Position numbers and translations under genes: made by a program | The notes under the pieces: generated by a model | Told to the model about the DNA's origin: nothing | Databases searched by the model: none | Seen by the model: the letters and a program-made list of their open reading frames with translations, nothing else | Shown: in pieces, positions 1-8,452 of the stretch | Numbering within the stretch: position 1 is the stretch's first letter | Layout of the letters: each line of letters opens with the position of its first letter | Assembly (NCBI GenBank): GCA_910585295.1 | Contig: CAJUDE010000042.1 | Span: forward strand, 1 to 64,000 | DNA: 64,000 nt | From: an uncultured Lachnospiraceae bacterium | GTDB lineage: Bacteria > Bacillota > Clostridia > Lachnospirales > Lachnospiraceae | Reading direction: 5' to 3'

Positions 1-166
1 GCCAAGCAGCCGCGCTTGCGCGGATATTTGGCGAATGCCGCGAGGGGCGCTGTGTGCCGGCGGCACACAGCGCCGACCGAAACGGAGTGCAGACCAAATA
101 CCCCGCCCCTTGGGGCCAAAAGAACAAGCTAGGTCATGCCCCGTAGCTTGCTGCGGGGTATTTGAC
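1..166 (+). repeat. structured dispersed repeat A, copy 1 (5' end outside window)
   Basis: This is almost the same sequence as 48736-48905, so it is a dispersed element. It is dense in inverted repeats. Positions 47-59 and 63-75 form a perfect 13-bp stem with a GGC loop. CCGCGC-TTG-CGCGG is a small hairpin near position 10. CAAATACCCCGC (about 94-105) is the exact reverse complement of GCGGGGTATTTG near 152-163. CCAAATA can instead pair with TATTTGG near 27-33. Positions 129-166 overlap the 3' end of the DHH gene on the other strand. The structure suggests an RNA-like or MITE-like element; the family is not known to me. Confidence 0.75.
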
Positions 167-1139
167 TTTGCCCTTCCAATTCTGAGATAGCAGTTAAAAA
201 AGAATCTTGGATGGAGGTATGGATATCCTCTCCTAGCAAGGGGATTTGGCTAGAAGGGATAAAGCCCCCAGCCATGGACGGATGCCCGCCGCCGCTGCCC
301 CATGGCCGCATAACATGGGAAATTAAGTTCCCAGCGTGGATACGGTCTTGCTCGCACCGGACAGAGAAACGGACCCCATCCGCCTGCATGGCGTAAATTA
401 TGGCTATGTCCACTACATCCAGGGATAAAATAAAGTCTGAGATTATGGCGACTAATGCATTAGCGCAGTTAAAAGGGATATAGGCAAAGCCGGTGCCGCC
501 AAAAATCTGTATGTTTTGGATTGCGGCGCCATATGCGCGCAGGTCGTCAAATTCCATAGTGTTGGTGTACATGCTGGTGACCAGCCCCCAGTCAGCCTGG
601 GAGAACAAAAAGGAGAGCATTTCAATGTCCAGGGCAGTGGCTCCCCGGTTGAAATCAGCCGTATCCATTTTGATGCCGTATGCCAGCGCAGCGGCGCAGC
701 TTGGGGAAATTGGGGTGTCAGTGCTATGGTAATAGGAAGCAATGATTGAAGCGCAAGCCCCAACTTTCCTGATGTCCTGGTATAAATAATCTGTATGGAA
801 GAAAATGGGGTGGTGGTCGATACATGCCACCTCGTCCCCAATGAAATCTGTGACATTGCTGTTGTGTTTCTGGGCGTCCACTAACACAATGAAATCTTCT
901 GCCGCCATATCAGGGAGTTCCTCAATGGAGTGCATAGAAATCCCAAATGTGTCAAGCATTTTCTTTGCGCTAAGGCGGTCAATCTTCCCATCATAGCACA
1001 GCATTGCCTGGATGCCGTGGCACGCTAGGAATTGTTGAAGCCCGAACGCGCTGGAAATGGCATCGGGGTCCGGGAAATTATGGGTTTGGATGTAAACAGT
1101 ATGGTTTCTTAAAATTTCGGTTAAATCAAATGGGTTCAT
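129..1139 (-). CDS. DHH-family phosphoesterase (nanoRNase/pAp phosphatase-like)
   Basis: A 336-residue member of the DHH/DHHA1 phosphoesterase superfamily, whose members hydrolyse short RNAs, pAp or related phosphoesters using two Mn ions. An N-terminal DPDAI motif lies near residues 24-28, the IDHHP signature at 107-111, and a glycine-rich GGGHPSMAGG motif of the DHHA1 domain near residue 300. The start was chosen at the ATG preceded by AAAAGGAG with about 7-nt spacing; an ATG ten codons upstream has no such site. The last 11 codons and the stop lie inside repeat A, so the native C-terminus was probably replaced when the element arrived. Repeat A fragments lie on both sides. It stands alone, opposite in direction to truA. 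Substrate is not deducible. Confidence 0.85.
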   Translation of the reverse strand: MNPFDLTEILRNHTVYIQTHNFPDPDAISSAFGLQQFLACHGIQAMLCYDGKIDRLSAKKMLDTFGISMHSIEELPDMAAEDFIVLVDAQKHNSNVTDFIGDEVACIDHHPIFFHTDYLYQDIRKVGACASIIASYYHSTDTPISPSCAAALAYGIKMDTADFNRGATALDIEMLSFLFSQADWGLVTSMYTNTMEFDDLRAYGAAIQNIQIFGGTGFAYIPFNCANALVAIISDFILSLDVVDIAIIYAMQADGVRFSVRCEQDRIHAGNLISHVMRPWGSGGGHPSMAGGFIPSSQIPLLGEDIHTSIQDSFLTAISELEGQSQIPRSKLRGMT

Positions 1140-1157
1140 GGAAAACTCCTTTTTTAT

Positions 1158-1204
1158 TTCCGCGAGCAATGAGGCAAGCAGCCGCGCTTGCGCGGATATT
1201 TGGC
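1158..1204 (+). repeat. repeat A, 5' fragment (copy 3)
   Basis: About 47 bases matching the first part of the element at 48722-48767, including the CCGCGC-TTG-CGCGG hairpin, followed by unrelated sequence. It sits immediately upstream of the DHH gene start, so that gene lies between a nearly full copy and a 5' fragment in the same orientation. Confidence 0.75.
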
Positions 1205-1530
1205 ATTTTGTCCGTCAAGCTTCCTACAGTGTACTATATTTTTTAGAAAAAGTCATTACATTTTGCTATTACCCTGGCATGGGATGCCAAGGGCAGCAAG
1301 GCCTTTTGGCGCAATAATATAGGCTGTTATAAAAAATGGGGAAACTCAAATAAGTAAAACAGTTGATATTTCGCACCAGGAGTAATATGATGTAAGTTAT
1401 GGGCTTGTCCGCTTTGCCCTTGTTATGTTCAAGTTGTGACATAATAATCGTTGCCAATCGTTTATAATTTGCCAAAGGAGGCGTAAGTCCCAACGGCAAT
1501 GTGAATTCAATTAAGGTTAGGGTGTGCATT
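1205..1530. other. intergenic region before truA with repeat B
   Basis: No convincing gene. It contains repeat B (1285-1350), a TATAAT at 1463-1468 without a well-spaced -35 box, and an AAAGGAGG at about 1474-1481 that is too far (about 19 nt) from the GTG at 1501 to be its ribosome binding site. Confidence 0.5.
1285..1350 (+). repeat. repeat B, copy 1 (66 bp)
   Basis: Identical to 46650-46715 except for about one base. It starts with a hairpin (GCCAAGGG...CCTTTTGGC) and ends in an AT-rich tail. Short open frames across it on the minus strand look alike at both sites only because the DNA is repeated. Confidence 0.8.
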
Positions 1531-2271
1531 GTGCAAAAGAATTATAAAATGACAATAGAATATGATGGTTCCCGTTATAAAGGCTGGCAGAGCCAAAGAA
1601 ATACAGACGCCACAGTCCAAGGGAAATTAAACAGCGTTTTTTCCAATTTAGAAGGAAAGGATGTGGAGGTGCAGGGGTCTGGGCGCACCGACGCAGGGGT
1701 GCATGCCTTGGGGCAGGTCGCGAACGTCCATTTGTCCGTGGATTGCACTATCCCAGAGATACTGGATTATGCCAACCATTACCTGCCGGAGGATATTGGG
1801 GTTGTCAAATTAGAGGAAGCCTCCCAACGGTTCCATGCAAGGCTGTCGGCAGTGAAAAAGACTTATTGTTACCGGATTCATAACAGCAGCGCGCCAAATG
1901 TGTTTGGGCGCAAATGGATGTTCCATATAAAAGAGCCATTGGATGTGGCGGCTATGGAGGCCGGGGCGCGGCTGCTGGAAGGGACCCATGATTTTGCGGC
2001 TTTTTGCAGCCATTGCCCAAAAAACAAGTCTTCGGTGCGGACGGTTTACCAGCTTGCAGTGGTCCCAAAGGGGACAGAAATTGACATTGTGGTAACTGGG
2101 AACGGGTTCCTGCACAAAATGGTGCGCATTATCTCAGGGACATTGGTGGAAATAGGCCTGGGGAAACGGGAACCAGAAGAGATAAAATTGCTTTTGGAGG
2201 GAGGGGTCCGGGCGAATGCCGGGATTACCATGCCAGCAAAAGGGCTGACGCTCCAAAGCGTGGAATACTGA
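1531..2271 (+). CDS. truA: tRNA pseudouridine synthase A
   Basis: Converts uridine to pseudouridine at positions 38-40 of the tRNA anticodon arm. The N-terminus YKMTIEYDGSRYKGWQ and the GSGRTDAGVHA motif with the catalytic Asp are typical of TruA. The C-terminal half has FLHKMVRIISGTLVEIG, also characteristic. A GTG start at 1531 gives about 246 residues, the usual length for Firmicutes, with a weak AGGGTG site 6 nt upstream. GTG codons at 1522 and 1501 are alternatives. Its stop overlaps the possible upstream ATG of recJ by one base, so the two are probably cotranscribed. Confidence 0.93.
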   Translation: MQKNYKMTIEYDGSRYKGWQSQRNTDATVQGKLNSVFSNLEGKDVEVQGSGRTDAGVHALGQVANVHLSVDCTIPEILDYANHYLPEDIGVVKLEEASQRFHARLSAVKKTYCYRIHNSSAPNVFGRKWMFHIKEPLDVAAMEAGARLLEGTHDFAAFCSHCPKNKSSVRTVYQLAVVPKGTEIDIVVTGNGFLHKMVRIISGTLVEIGLGKREPEEIKLLLEGGVRANAGITMPAKGLTLQSVEY

Positions 2272-2282
2272 TGGAGAAAAAT

Positions 2283-4046
2283 ATGGAAAAATGGGTAGTG
2301 TCTGCCAAAAAGGCAGATTTTAAGGAAATTGCTGCGCAGTTTGGCATTGACCAGGTAACGGCGCGGATTATAAGGAACCGGGACATTATTGGCGGGCAGG
2401 CGATGGAAGAATACCTCCATGGGACGTTGGGGGACCTTCATGACCCACATAAAATGAAGGATATGGACCATGCCGTTTCTATTTTGCAGGAAAAATTACA
2501 AGAAGGGAAGAAAATCCGCATTATTGGGGATTATGATATTGATGGGGTTCAGTCAGTTTTTATTTTGTACGCGGCCTTGCGGGAATGCAATGGGGTTGTG
2601 GATTATGCCATCCCAGACCGGATTGCAGATGGGTATGGGGTCAATGAGCGGCTGGTGCGCCAGGCGGCTCAAGATGGCGTGGACACCATTTTAACATGTG
2701 ACAATGGGATTGCGGCGCAGGCAGAGCTGGAATTGGCAAAAGGGCTTGGCATGGCGGTGGTGGTTACAGACCACCATGAAGTCCCTTTTGAGATAGGGGC
2801 GGATGGGGAAAAAATATTCCGCGTCCCTCCCGCCGACACAGTGGTGAACCCCAAGCAGCCAGATTGCCCCTATCCCTTCAAAGAACTGTGCGGGGCGGCA
2901 GTGGCGTTTAAGCTGGTGCAGGCGCTTTATGAGGCCTTAGGGTTTCCTTCCAGTAAAGCCTTTCAATTTTTGGAAAATGCGGCGTTTGCCACCGTAGGGG
3001 ATGTGATGGAGCTTAAGGGTGAGAACAGGATTTTGGTGAAGGAAGGGCTGAAGGCGCTGAACCAGACAACAAACTATGGGATGCGCGCATTAGCGGCCCG
3101 CAACCAGATTGCACTTGGCAGTATCAAGGCATACCATATCGGTTTTGTGTTAGGGCCATGCCTAAATGCAAGCGGGCGGCTGGATACGGCAAAACGCGCA
3201 TTGAAATTGCTGCTGGCAGAAGACCAATACATAGCGGCGGAATATGCAGGGGATTTGTACGACTTAAACGCCAGCCGCAAGGAGATGACAGAGAAAGGAG
3301 TCCGGCAAGCCATAGAATTGGTGGAGAAAAGCCCATTAAAAGAAGATAAAGTGCTGGTAATCTATCTGCCTGAATGCCATGAGAGCCTGGCGGGGATTAT
3401 CGCGGGGCGTATCCGGGAACAGTACCACCGCCCAGTATTTTTGCTGACGGACAGCGAGGGAGGGGTGAAAGGCTCCGGGCGTTCCATTGAACAGTATTCT
3501 ATGTATGAAGAGATGTCTAAATGTAAGGAGCTGTTCACTAAATTTGGCGGGCATCCCATGGCTGCCGGCCTGTCGCTGCCTAAGGAGCATGTGGGGCTGT
3601 TCCGGCAGAGGTTAAATGAAAATACAACATTGACCGAAGAAGACCTACGGGGTAAAATTGTGATAGACGTCCCCATGCCCCTGGATTATATTTCCAAGCC
3701 TCTGGTTGAGGAATTGAACCTTTTGGAGCCTTTTGGGAAATCGAATGAAAAGCCAGTATTTGCAGATAAAAATATACATATCCTGTCCCTGCGTGTGCTG
3801 GGGAAGAACCAGAATGTTTGTAAAATGCAGGTGCAGGGCCAGGGAGGCGCTGTTATGGACGCGGTTTATTTTGGGCAGGTGGAAGGTTTTTTGAATTTCC
3901 TGCGCCAAAAATATGGGGACAAGGCTTTGAGGCAGGCAATGTCTGGCAAAGGCGGCGAAATGGCAGCTTCCTTTATTTATTATCCTGAAATCAATGTGTA
4001 TAATGGAAGGGAAAGTTTGCAGATAATTATAAAGAACTACTGTTAG
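2283..4046 (+). CDS. recJ: single-stranded-DNA-specific exonuclease RecJ
   Basis: 5'-3' single-strand DNA exonuclease for recombination and mismatch or base-excision repair. DHH-family motifs occur in order: GDYDIDGVQS (about residue 70), CDNGIAA, VVTDHHE (about 165), SGR, and the DHHA1 motif GGHPMAAGLSL (about 425). At about 587 residues it is on the short side for RecJ but has the catalytic core and a C-terminal OB-like region. The ATG at 2283 has GGAG 6 nt upstream; the ATG at 2271 overlaps the truA stop and could serve by translational coupling. An AT-rich gap of about 60 bases separates it from the next gene. Confidence 0.9.
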   Translation: MEKWVVSAKKADFKEIAAQFGIDQVTARIIRNRDIIGGQAMEEYLHGTLGDLHDPHKMKDMDHAVSILQEKLQEGKKIRIIGDYDIDGVQSVFILYAALRECNGVVDYAIPDRIADGYGVNERLVRQAAQDGVDTILTCDNGIAAQAELELAKGLGMAVVVTDHHEVPFEIGADGEKIFRVPPADTVVNPKQPDCPYPFKELCGAAVAFKLVQALYEALGFPSSKAFQFLENAAFATVGDVMELKGENRILVKEGLKALNQTTNYGMRALAARNQIALGSIKAYHIGFVLGPCLNASGRLDTAKRALKLLLAEDQYIAAEYAGDLYDLNASRKEMTEKGVRQAIELVEKSPLKEDKVLVIYLPECHESLAGIIAGRIREQYHRPVFLLTDSEGGVKGSGRSIEQYSMYEEMSKCKELFTKFGGHPMAAGLSLPKEHVGLFRQRLNENTTLTEEDLRGKIVIDVPMPLDYISKPLVEELNLLEPFGKSNEKPVFADKNIHILSLRVLGKNQNVCKMQVQGQGGAVMDAVYFGQVEGFLNFLRQKYGDKALRQAMSGKGGEMAASFIYYPEINVYNGRESLQIIIKNYC

Positions 4047-4107
4047 AAACCAGAAAAGTGTGTTAAAATCATATAGACCATACACTTTGGAAGAAAGGGG
4101 AACCCAG

Positions 4108-5091
4108 ATGTTCGGAATAGGGAAGAAACAAGAAGAACTGGAACATGAGCTGCTCTCCAAACAGGCGGAGGCAGATAGATATTTAAAGAAATTATCAGAG
4201 GTGACGGATAAAATGCGGTTAGTGCAGAAAGAAACAGAGACAGGGATTGCCTCTATGGAAGTGAGCCAGAGTGAATTGAATGGCCAGATGGAAAAGCTGT
4301 TAGAGGCAGTAAGCGGGGCTGCCGGGGAAGCCAAGCAACAGATTACAAGGAACCGGGAGCTGCAAAAGCAAATCGTGCGCCTGGCAGACCAGGCGGCAAA
4401 GTCAGAAGGCACATACCAAAGGTCGATCGAAGGCATCTGCCGGCGTGAAAAAGACTTGTTGGAGATGATTGGGCAGGGCAGGAAGCTTACTTCCCCCAAA
4501 GAGGTGCTGGACCTGGCGGCTGAGGGAATGCGCCAGGAAATGGAAGAGATGGGCCAGCGCATCACAGATATGGAAGAAATGGAGAAGAAAATGGGAGTCC
4601 TTTCGCTGAATGCGGCTATTGAAGCCGGGCGGCTGGGGGAAAGCGGCGAGCAGTTTGTAAAAGCGGCGGAGGAGGTCCGTGAGCTTTCCGGGAAATACCA
4701 CCAGGCAGCGTCTTTTATGGCGGACAAGGTGCAGAAGATGGAAGAGCGGCTGAAAGACGCCGAGACGCAGGTGGTTTACCTGACCCAGATTTGGAATGAG
4801 CATAATATCCGTTTGGAGAAGGCGGCAGAAGGGTTTAGCTCTTACGCAACTAGGTTAGAGGAGACGGAGACCAGGAATATGGTTGCCCAGATACGCGCTG
4901 TGACAGAAGCCTTAGACCATACGGTGGGCGAGCATGAGAAAGTCACTTATAAATACGACAAGGCAACAGAAGTGGTGGGGCAGGCAGGCAAGACCTTTGC
5001 CCGTCAGCAGGAGACCTTAAATAACTTGCGGAGGAAGGCGAAGGAAGTAGAAGACTGGCTTAGGGCAGTGGGGACAGAAATCAGCCAGTAA
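4108..5091 (+). CDS. soluble methyl-accepting chemotaxis-like protein
   Basis: A 327-residue, almost fully helical protein without a membrane segment. The piece LSLNAAIEAGRLGESGEQF followed by AAEEVRELS (near residues 170-200) is the conserved hairpin tip of chemoreceptor signalling domains, where CheA/CheW bind. Flanking sequences are long heptad-rich coiled coils. No PAS, GAF or ligand-binding domain is visible. The start at 4108 follows GAAAGGGG by 7 nt. No chemotaxis genes are nearby, so it may be a cytosolic receptor or a coiled-coil relative with another role. Confidence 0.75.
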   Translation: MFGIGKKQEELEHELLSKQAEADRYLKKLSEVTDKMRLVQKETETGIASMEVSQSELNGQMEKLLEAVSGAAGEAKQQITRNRELQKQIVRLADQAAKSEGTYQRSIEGICRREKDLLEMIGQGRKLTSPKEVLDLAAEGMRQEMEEMGQRITDMEEMEKKMGVLSLNAAIEAGRLGESGEQFVKAAEEVRELSGKYHQAASFMADKVQKMEERLKDAETQVVYLTQIWNEHNIRLEKAAEGFSSYATRLEETETRNMVAQIRAVTEALDHTVGEHEKVTYKYDKATEVVGQAGKTFARQQETLNNLRRKAKEVEDWLRAVGTEISQ

Positions 5092-5129
5092 GGCATTTGC
5101 CTTCTGGCCGCCAAATCTGGAGGTGGCAT

Positions 5130-6059
5130 ATGAAGAAAAGGACATTCCATTTTTTGTCTGCCGACAAGCAGACACAAATCCATGCAGTAAAATGGGAGCC
5201 AGGGCAAGGCGAGGTAAAAGGGATTCTGCAAATCAGCCATGGGATGGTGGAATATGTGGAACGGTATGCTGAGTTTGCAGAGTATATGGTTGGCAAAGGG
5301 TTTATGGTAGTGGGGAACGACCATTTGGGGCATGGGAAATCTGTGGAATCGGAAGAATGCTGGGGATATTTTGCACCCAAGAGGGGCAGCGACATTGTGG
5401 TGGAGGATTTGAACCACCTACGCAAAATCATACAGAAGGAATGCCCAGGCGTGCCATATTTTATGCTGGGGCATAGCATGGGGTCGTTCCTGTTGCGCAA
5501 ATATTTATCCAAATATGGCAGCGGGCTTCAAGGGGCAGTGATTATGGGGACTGGCAGCCAGCCCAATGCAGCGCTGGCCATAGGGAAACTTATCTGCCGT
5601 TCCCTTGCGCTGGTTCGGGGATGGAAGCACAAAAGCAAACTGGTGGAAAGCGTGGCCATGGGAAGCTATAATAAGAAGTTCCGGGGAGAAGGGGCGGCGA
5701 ATTCCTGGCTTACGAAGGACAAAGAAATTGTAACAGCTTATAACTCTGAGCCAAGGTGCTGTTTTAAATTCACAATAAATGGGTATTACACATTATTTGA
5801 CACAATCCATTACATCAACCAGCCAGCTAATATAAAAAGGGTTCCAAAGGACCTGCCCCTTCTTTTTGTGGCAGGGGAGGACGACCCAGTTGGGAATTAT
5901 GGCGCAGGCGTGAAATCTGCCTGTGAAAGCTACAGGCGGGCAGGCGTCCGCGACATTACCTGCAGGCTCTACCCTGGGGACCGCCATGAGATTTTAAATG
6001 AGCTGGACAGGGATAAAGTGTACAAGGATATTTTTAAATGGATAAAGGCCAAAATGTAA
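5130..6059 (+). CDS. alpha/beta hydrolase, monoacylglycerol-lipase-like (serine aminopeptidase S33 type)
   Basis: A 309-residue cytosolic alpha/beta hydrolase. The oxyanion region ISHGMVEYVERY is the N-terminal HGM motif of the monoacylglycerol lipase/lysophospholipase group. The nucleophile elbow is GHSMGS with Ser116, the acid is probably Asp in AGEDDPVG, and the base His in GDRHEILNE. A GGAGGTGG site fixes the start at 5130. It probably cleaves a lipid or small ester; the substrate cannot be read from the sequence. No partner gene is obvious. Confidence 0.85.
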   Translation: MKKRTFHFLSADKQTQIHAVKWEPGQGEVKGILQISHGMVEYVERYAEFAEYMVGKGFMVVGNDHLGHGKSVESEECWGYFAPKRGSDIVVEDLNHLRKIIQKECPGVPYFMLGHSMGSFLLRKYLSKYGSGLQGAVIMGTGSQPNAALAIGKLICRSLALVRGWKHKSKLVESVAMGSYNKKFRGEGAANSWLTKDKEIVTAYNSEPRCCFKFTINGYYTLFDTIHYINQPANIKRVPKDLPLLFVAGEDDPVGNYGAGVKSACESYRRAGVRDITCRLYPGDRHEILNELDRDKVYKDIFKWIKAKM

Positions 6060-6111
6060 ACAGTAATAAGTGCCTAACATACAGTATAGAAGAGACAGAA
6101 TGGAGGCAGCG

Positions 6112-7155
6112 ATGAAAAAGCATAATGTGCGGGTGGCCAGCCTTTTGCTGGCATGCCTGATTGCGCTGCTGATGCCTGCGCAGGCATGGGCAGCAGCACA
6201 GAATGATGAAAAAGAGATGGGAAGCGGGCTGGAGGCTGAGGGCGCTGGCAGTTCTGAGGAGGATGCCAAGGAGGATGGCGGATACGTGCCAGCAGAGGAA
6301 GAAGAGAAGGAAGTATTAGACGCCTTGAACCAGCCAGGGGAAGTGACAGAGCCTATTACCAAAGAGGACAAGCCATATTTGGCGTTGGGCGCAAACTTAA
6401 CGCCAGAGCAGCAAGCCCTAGTGTTGGGGTTTCTGGGGGTTGACCCGGCGGAACTTTCAGATTATGATGTGATTTACATCACCAATGAAGAAGAGCATGA
6501 GTACCTTGGGGAATATGTGGCCGCAAATAAGATTGGGACGCGTGCGCTGTCGTCGGTATTGATTGTTAAAAGGGAAAAAGGCAATGGCATTAATATTACC
6601 ACGAAAAATATTTCTTACTGTACCATCGGCATGTATAAAAATGCCTTAATTACCGCCGGAATTACAGATGCCGACATTATTGTGGCCGGCCCCTTCCCGA
6701 TATCGGGGACGGCTGCGTTGGTTGGGGCTATGAAGGCGTATTCTGATATGACAGGCGCGGAGGTTTCAGAGCGGAGCATGGACACTGCGTTAAATGAGCT
6801 GGTGCTGACTGGGGACATTGCGCAGGTAGTGGGCGATTCCCAGAAGGCGGAAGAGCTTGTGGCATTCTTAAAGCAGGAAGTGATAGAAAAGGGGCTGAGT
6901 TCTGAAAAAGAGATTAAGGGCGCCATAGAGGAGGCATGCAGCCAATTTGACATTTCTTTGGCAGAAGGGGAAGTGACAGAGCTTACAGAGCTTTTAAAGA
7001 AAATCGGGGAGCTGGATTTGGATATTGATTCCATCAAAGACCAGGCGGAAGCGTTGTATGATAAGCTTTCTAACCTGGACACCAAAAGCATTTTTGACAA
7101 AGTAGCGGATTTCTTCCGGTCGATTTTGGATTTTTTTAAGGGGCTGTTTTCCTGA
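6112..7155 (+). CDS. secreted DUF1002 protein (YpuA-like)
   Basis: A 347-residue exported protein with a signal peptide (MKKHNVRVASLL then hydrophobic residues, cleavage after AQAWA). An acidic linker follows, then the DUF1002 core (DYDVIYITNEEEHEYLGEYV through the GPFPISGTAALVGA region). The C-terminus is helical with an amphipathic end (FFRSILDFFKGLFS). Function of the family is unknown to me. GGAGG five bases upstream sets the start at 6112. Its 3' end is followed by a strong hairpin at 7180-7209. Confidence 0.8.
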   Translation: MKKHNVRVASLLLACLIALLMPAQAWAAAQNDEKEMGSGLEAEGAGSSEEDAKEDGGYVPAEEEEKEVLDALNQPGEVTEPITKEDKPYLALGANLTPEQQALVLGFLGVDPAELSDYDVIYITNEEEHEYLGEYVAANKIGTRALSSVLIVKREKGNGINITTKNISYCTIGMYKNALITAGITDADIIVAGPFPISGTAALVGAMKAYSDMTGAEVSERSMDTALNELVLTGDIAQVVGDSQKAEELVAFLKQEVIEKGLSSEKEIKGAIEEACSQFDISLAEGEVTELTELLKKIGELDLDIDSIKDQAEALYDKLSNLDTKSIFDKVADFFRSILDFFKGLFS

Positions 7156-7179
7156 AAAGTACATAAAAAGAATCTTATG

Positions 7180-7209
7180 TTAGGCGCTTTCCATAAGGAA
7201 GGCGCCTAA
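7180..7209. terminator. hairpin between convergent genes
   Basis: TTAGGCGC-TTCC-ATAA-GGAA-GGCGCCTAA forms a near-perfect stem of about 13 bp between the convergent ends of the DUF1002 gene and the membrane protein. There is no clean T tract on the plus side. It is probably a bidirectional terminator or mRNA end stabiliser. Confidence 0.6.
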
Positions 7210-7304
7210 ATGCGTTACCTGCCTGTTGATTGCCTTGCTGCCAATCTCATTTTCCGTGCTGCGTTTGGCGCTGCAAAATGAGTGGTGTTTTATGCCGGCA
7301 AATG

Positions 7305-8342
7305 TTATAGCCGCTTCCGTAAAAAACCTATGAGTTTTTCTAATTGGGGCGGGTACTTGCGCTTTCCATGGACTTTCAGCCGGTTTTCTTCACTAAAGCC
7401 TACAAGTATTTCGTGGTTTGCCTCAGACAGGTAGTCTATAATGCCGTCAATGTCTGACTTCATGTTTTTGGGGCATTGGAAATACAAGTGCTTCCTGGCG
7501 GTGACATGCAGCGTATAGGAAATGCTGAAATGGTACCACAAGATTTTATGAAGGGTGGAATGCTTATATATCCACAGCATTTCCTGAATTGGGATGATGG
7601 CAACGCCATAGTTGGCAAGGACAATAAAGTAATGCTCTGTGATAAACATGTCCTCGGTGGCAAGCTGCGGCAAAGTGGCAAGCTCTGTCTGCGCCTGGGC
7701 GAGCAGTTCGCGCGGTTTGCCAAACCGCCCAAGCTTCCTGCATGCAGGGGCAAGCACAGGGAAGCAAATAAAAAGGACGTCTAAGACAATACAAAGCAGC
7801 GCATAGGCCCCTGTGGTAAAATACACAGCCAAAAAGGCTATGCTTGGGATAAGCTGGAAGGCAGGCTCACTAATAAAACAGGGGCTTACCTTTTGGCTTA
7901 TCCCTTCTTTCGTCCAGTTTAAGTCGTTGGACAGATTTTCTAACAAAGCGTCGAAGGCCGGGTTTGCTTCTAATACCCTTCCCCGGATATGGACGGATTC
8001 TATAAAAGGAAGGCCTTCTTCGCAGGTGGAGGGGGACAAGAGGAAAATCGTGCATTGGCCGCCCCTCATGCCATAATAATAGTACCCAGAAGTAGCCCCC
8101 AGGGCAGTGTTCGTGTAGCCTGTGAAGTATAAATTGGATAATGTCGCCTCCACATAGGAGGAATGCTGGTCTTTGTAATCAGTTAAATCATCAGAGGCCG
8201 CCAATGCTTGTGGGAATAAGATATCATACAAGGGTAAAGCAAGCCACAGAATGGCAAGAAAGGCCAGGTAGAGAACCGGGGAAACCAGACGGCGGAGGTA
8301 TACCCGCTGAATGTGCCTGGAAATGTAATTATTTTCAGTCAT
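7305..8342 (-). CDS. membrane protein of unknown function
   Basis: A 345-residue protein I do not recognise with certainty; it resembles Lachnospiraceae membrane proteins of the DUF6709 kind. One transmembrane segment lies near the N-terminus (VLYLAFLAILWLALPLYDIL) and one or two near residues 165-205 (IAFLAVYFTTGAYALLCIV). An extracytoplasmic domain of about 130 residues lies between them. The C-terminal cytoplasmic part (EHYFIVLANYGVAIIPIQEMLWIY) has the strand pattern of a PH-like fold. AAGGAG 5 nt before the ATG at 8342 gives the start. It is divergent from the methyltransferase gene. Confidence 0.7.
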   Translation of the reverse strand: MTENNYISRHIQRVYLRRLVSPVLYLAFLAILWLALPLYDILFPQALAASDDLTDYKDQHSSYVEATLSNLYFTGYTNTALGATSGYYYYGMRGGQCTIFLLSPSTCEEGLPFIESVHIRGRVLEANPAFDALLENLSNDLNWTKEGISQKVSPCFISEPAFQLIPSIAFLAVYFTTGAYALLCIVLDVLFICFPVLAPACRKLGRFGKPRELLAQAQTELATLPQLATEDMFITEHYFIVLANYGVAIIPIQEMLWIYKHSTLHKILWYHFSISYTLHVTARKHLYFQCPKNMKSDIDGIIDYLSEANHEILVGFSEENRLKVHGKRKYPPQLEKLIGFLRKRL

Positions 8343-8452
8343 AAAGGCTCCTTGCAAAACATGGTTGTTTTTACTATAATAAAACAGTATACATTTTTTG
8401 GAATAAATAATCAAGGAAAAGAAAGCTGAAAAGGTATGGGAAGGATTATATT

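Noticed and set aside
1269..1529. Minus-strand frame sharing a peptide with one at 46544-46768
   Set aside because: The similarity comes from the non-coding repeat B; neither frame has a ribosome binding site.
3645..4727. Long minus-strand open frame opposite recJ and the chemoreceptor-like gene
   Set aside because: It spans two well-supported genes, is rich in Ser and Phe as shadow frames are, and has no recognisable domain.
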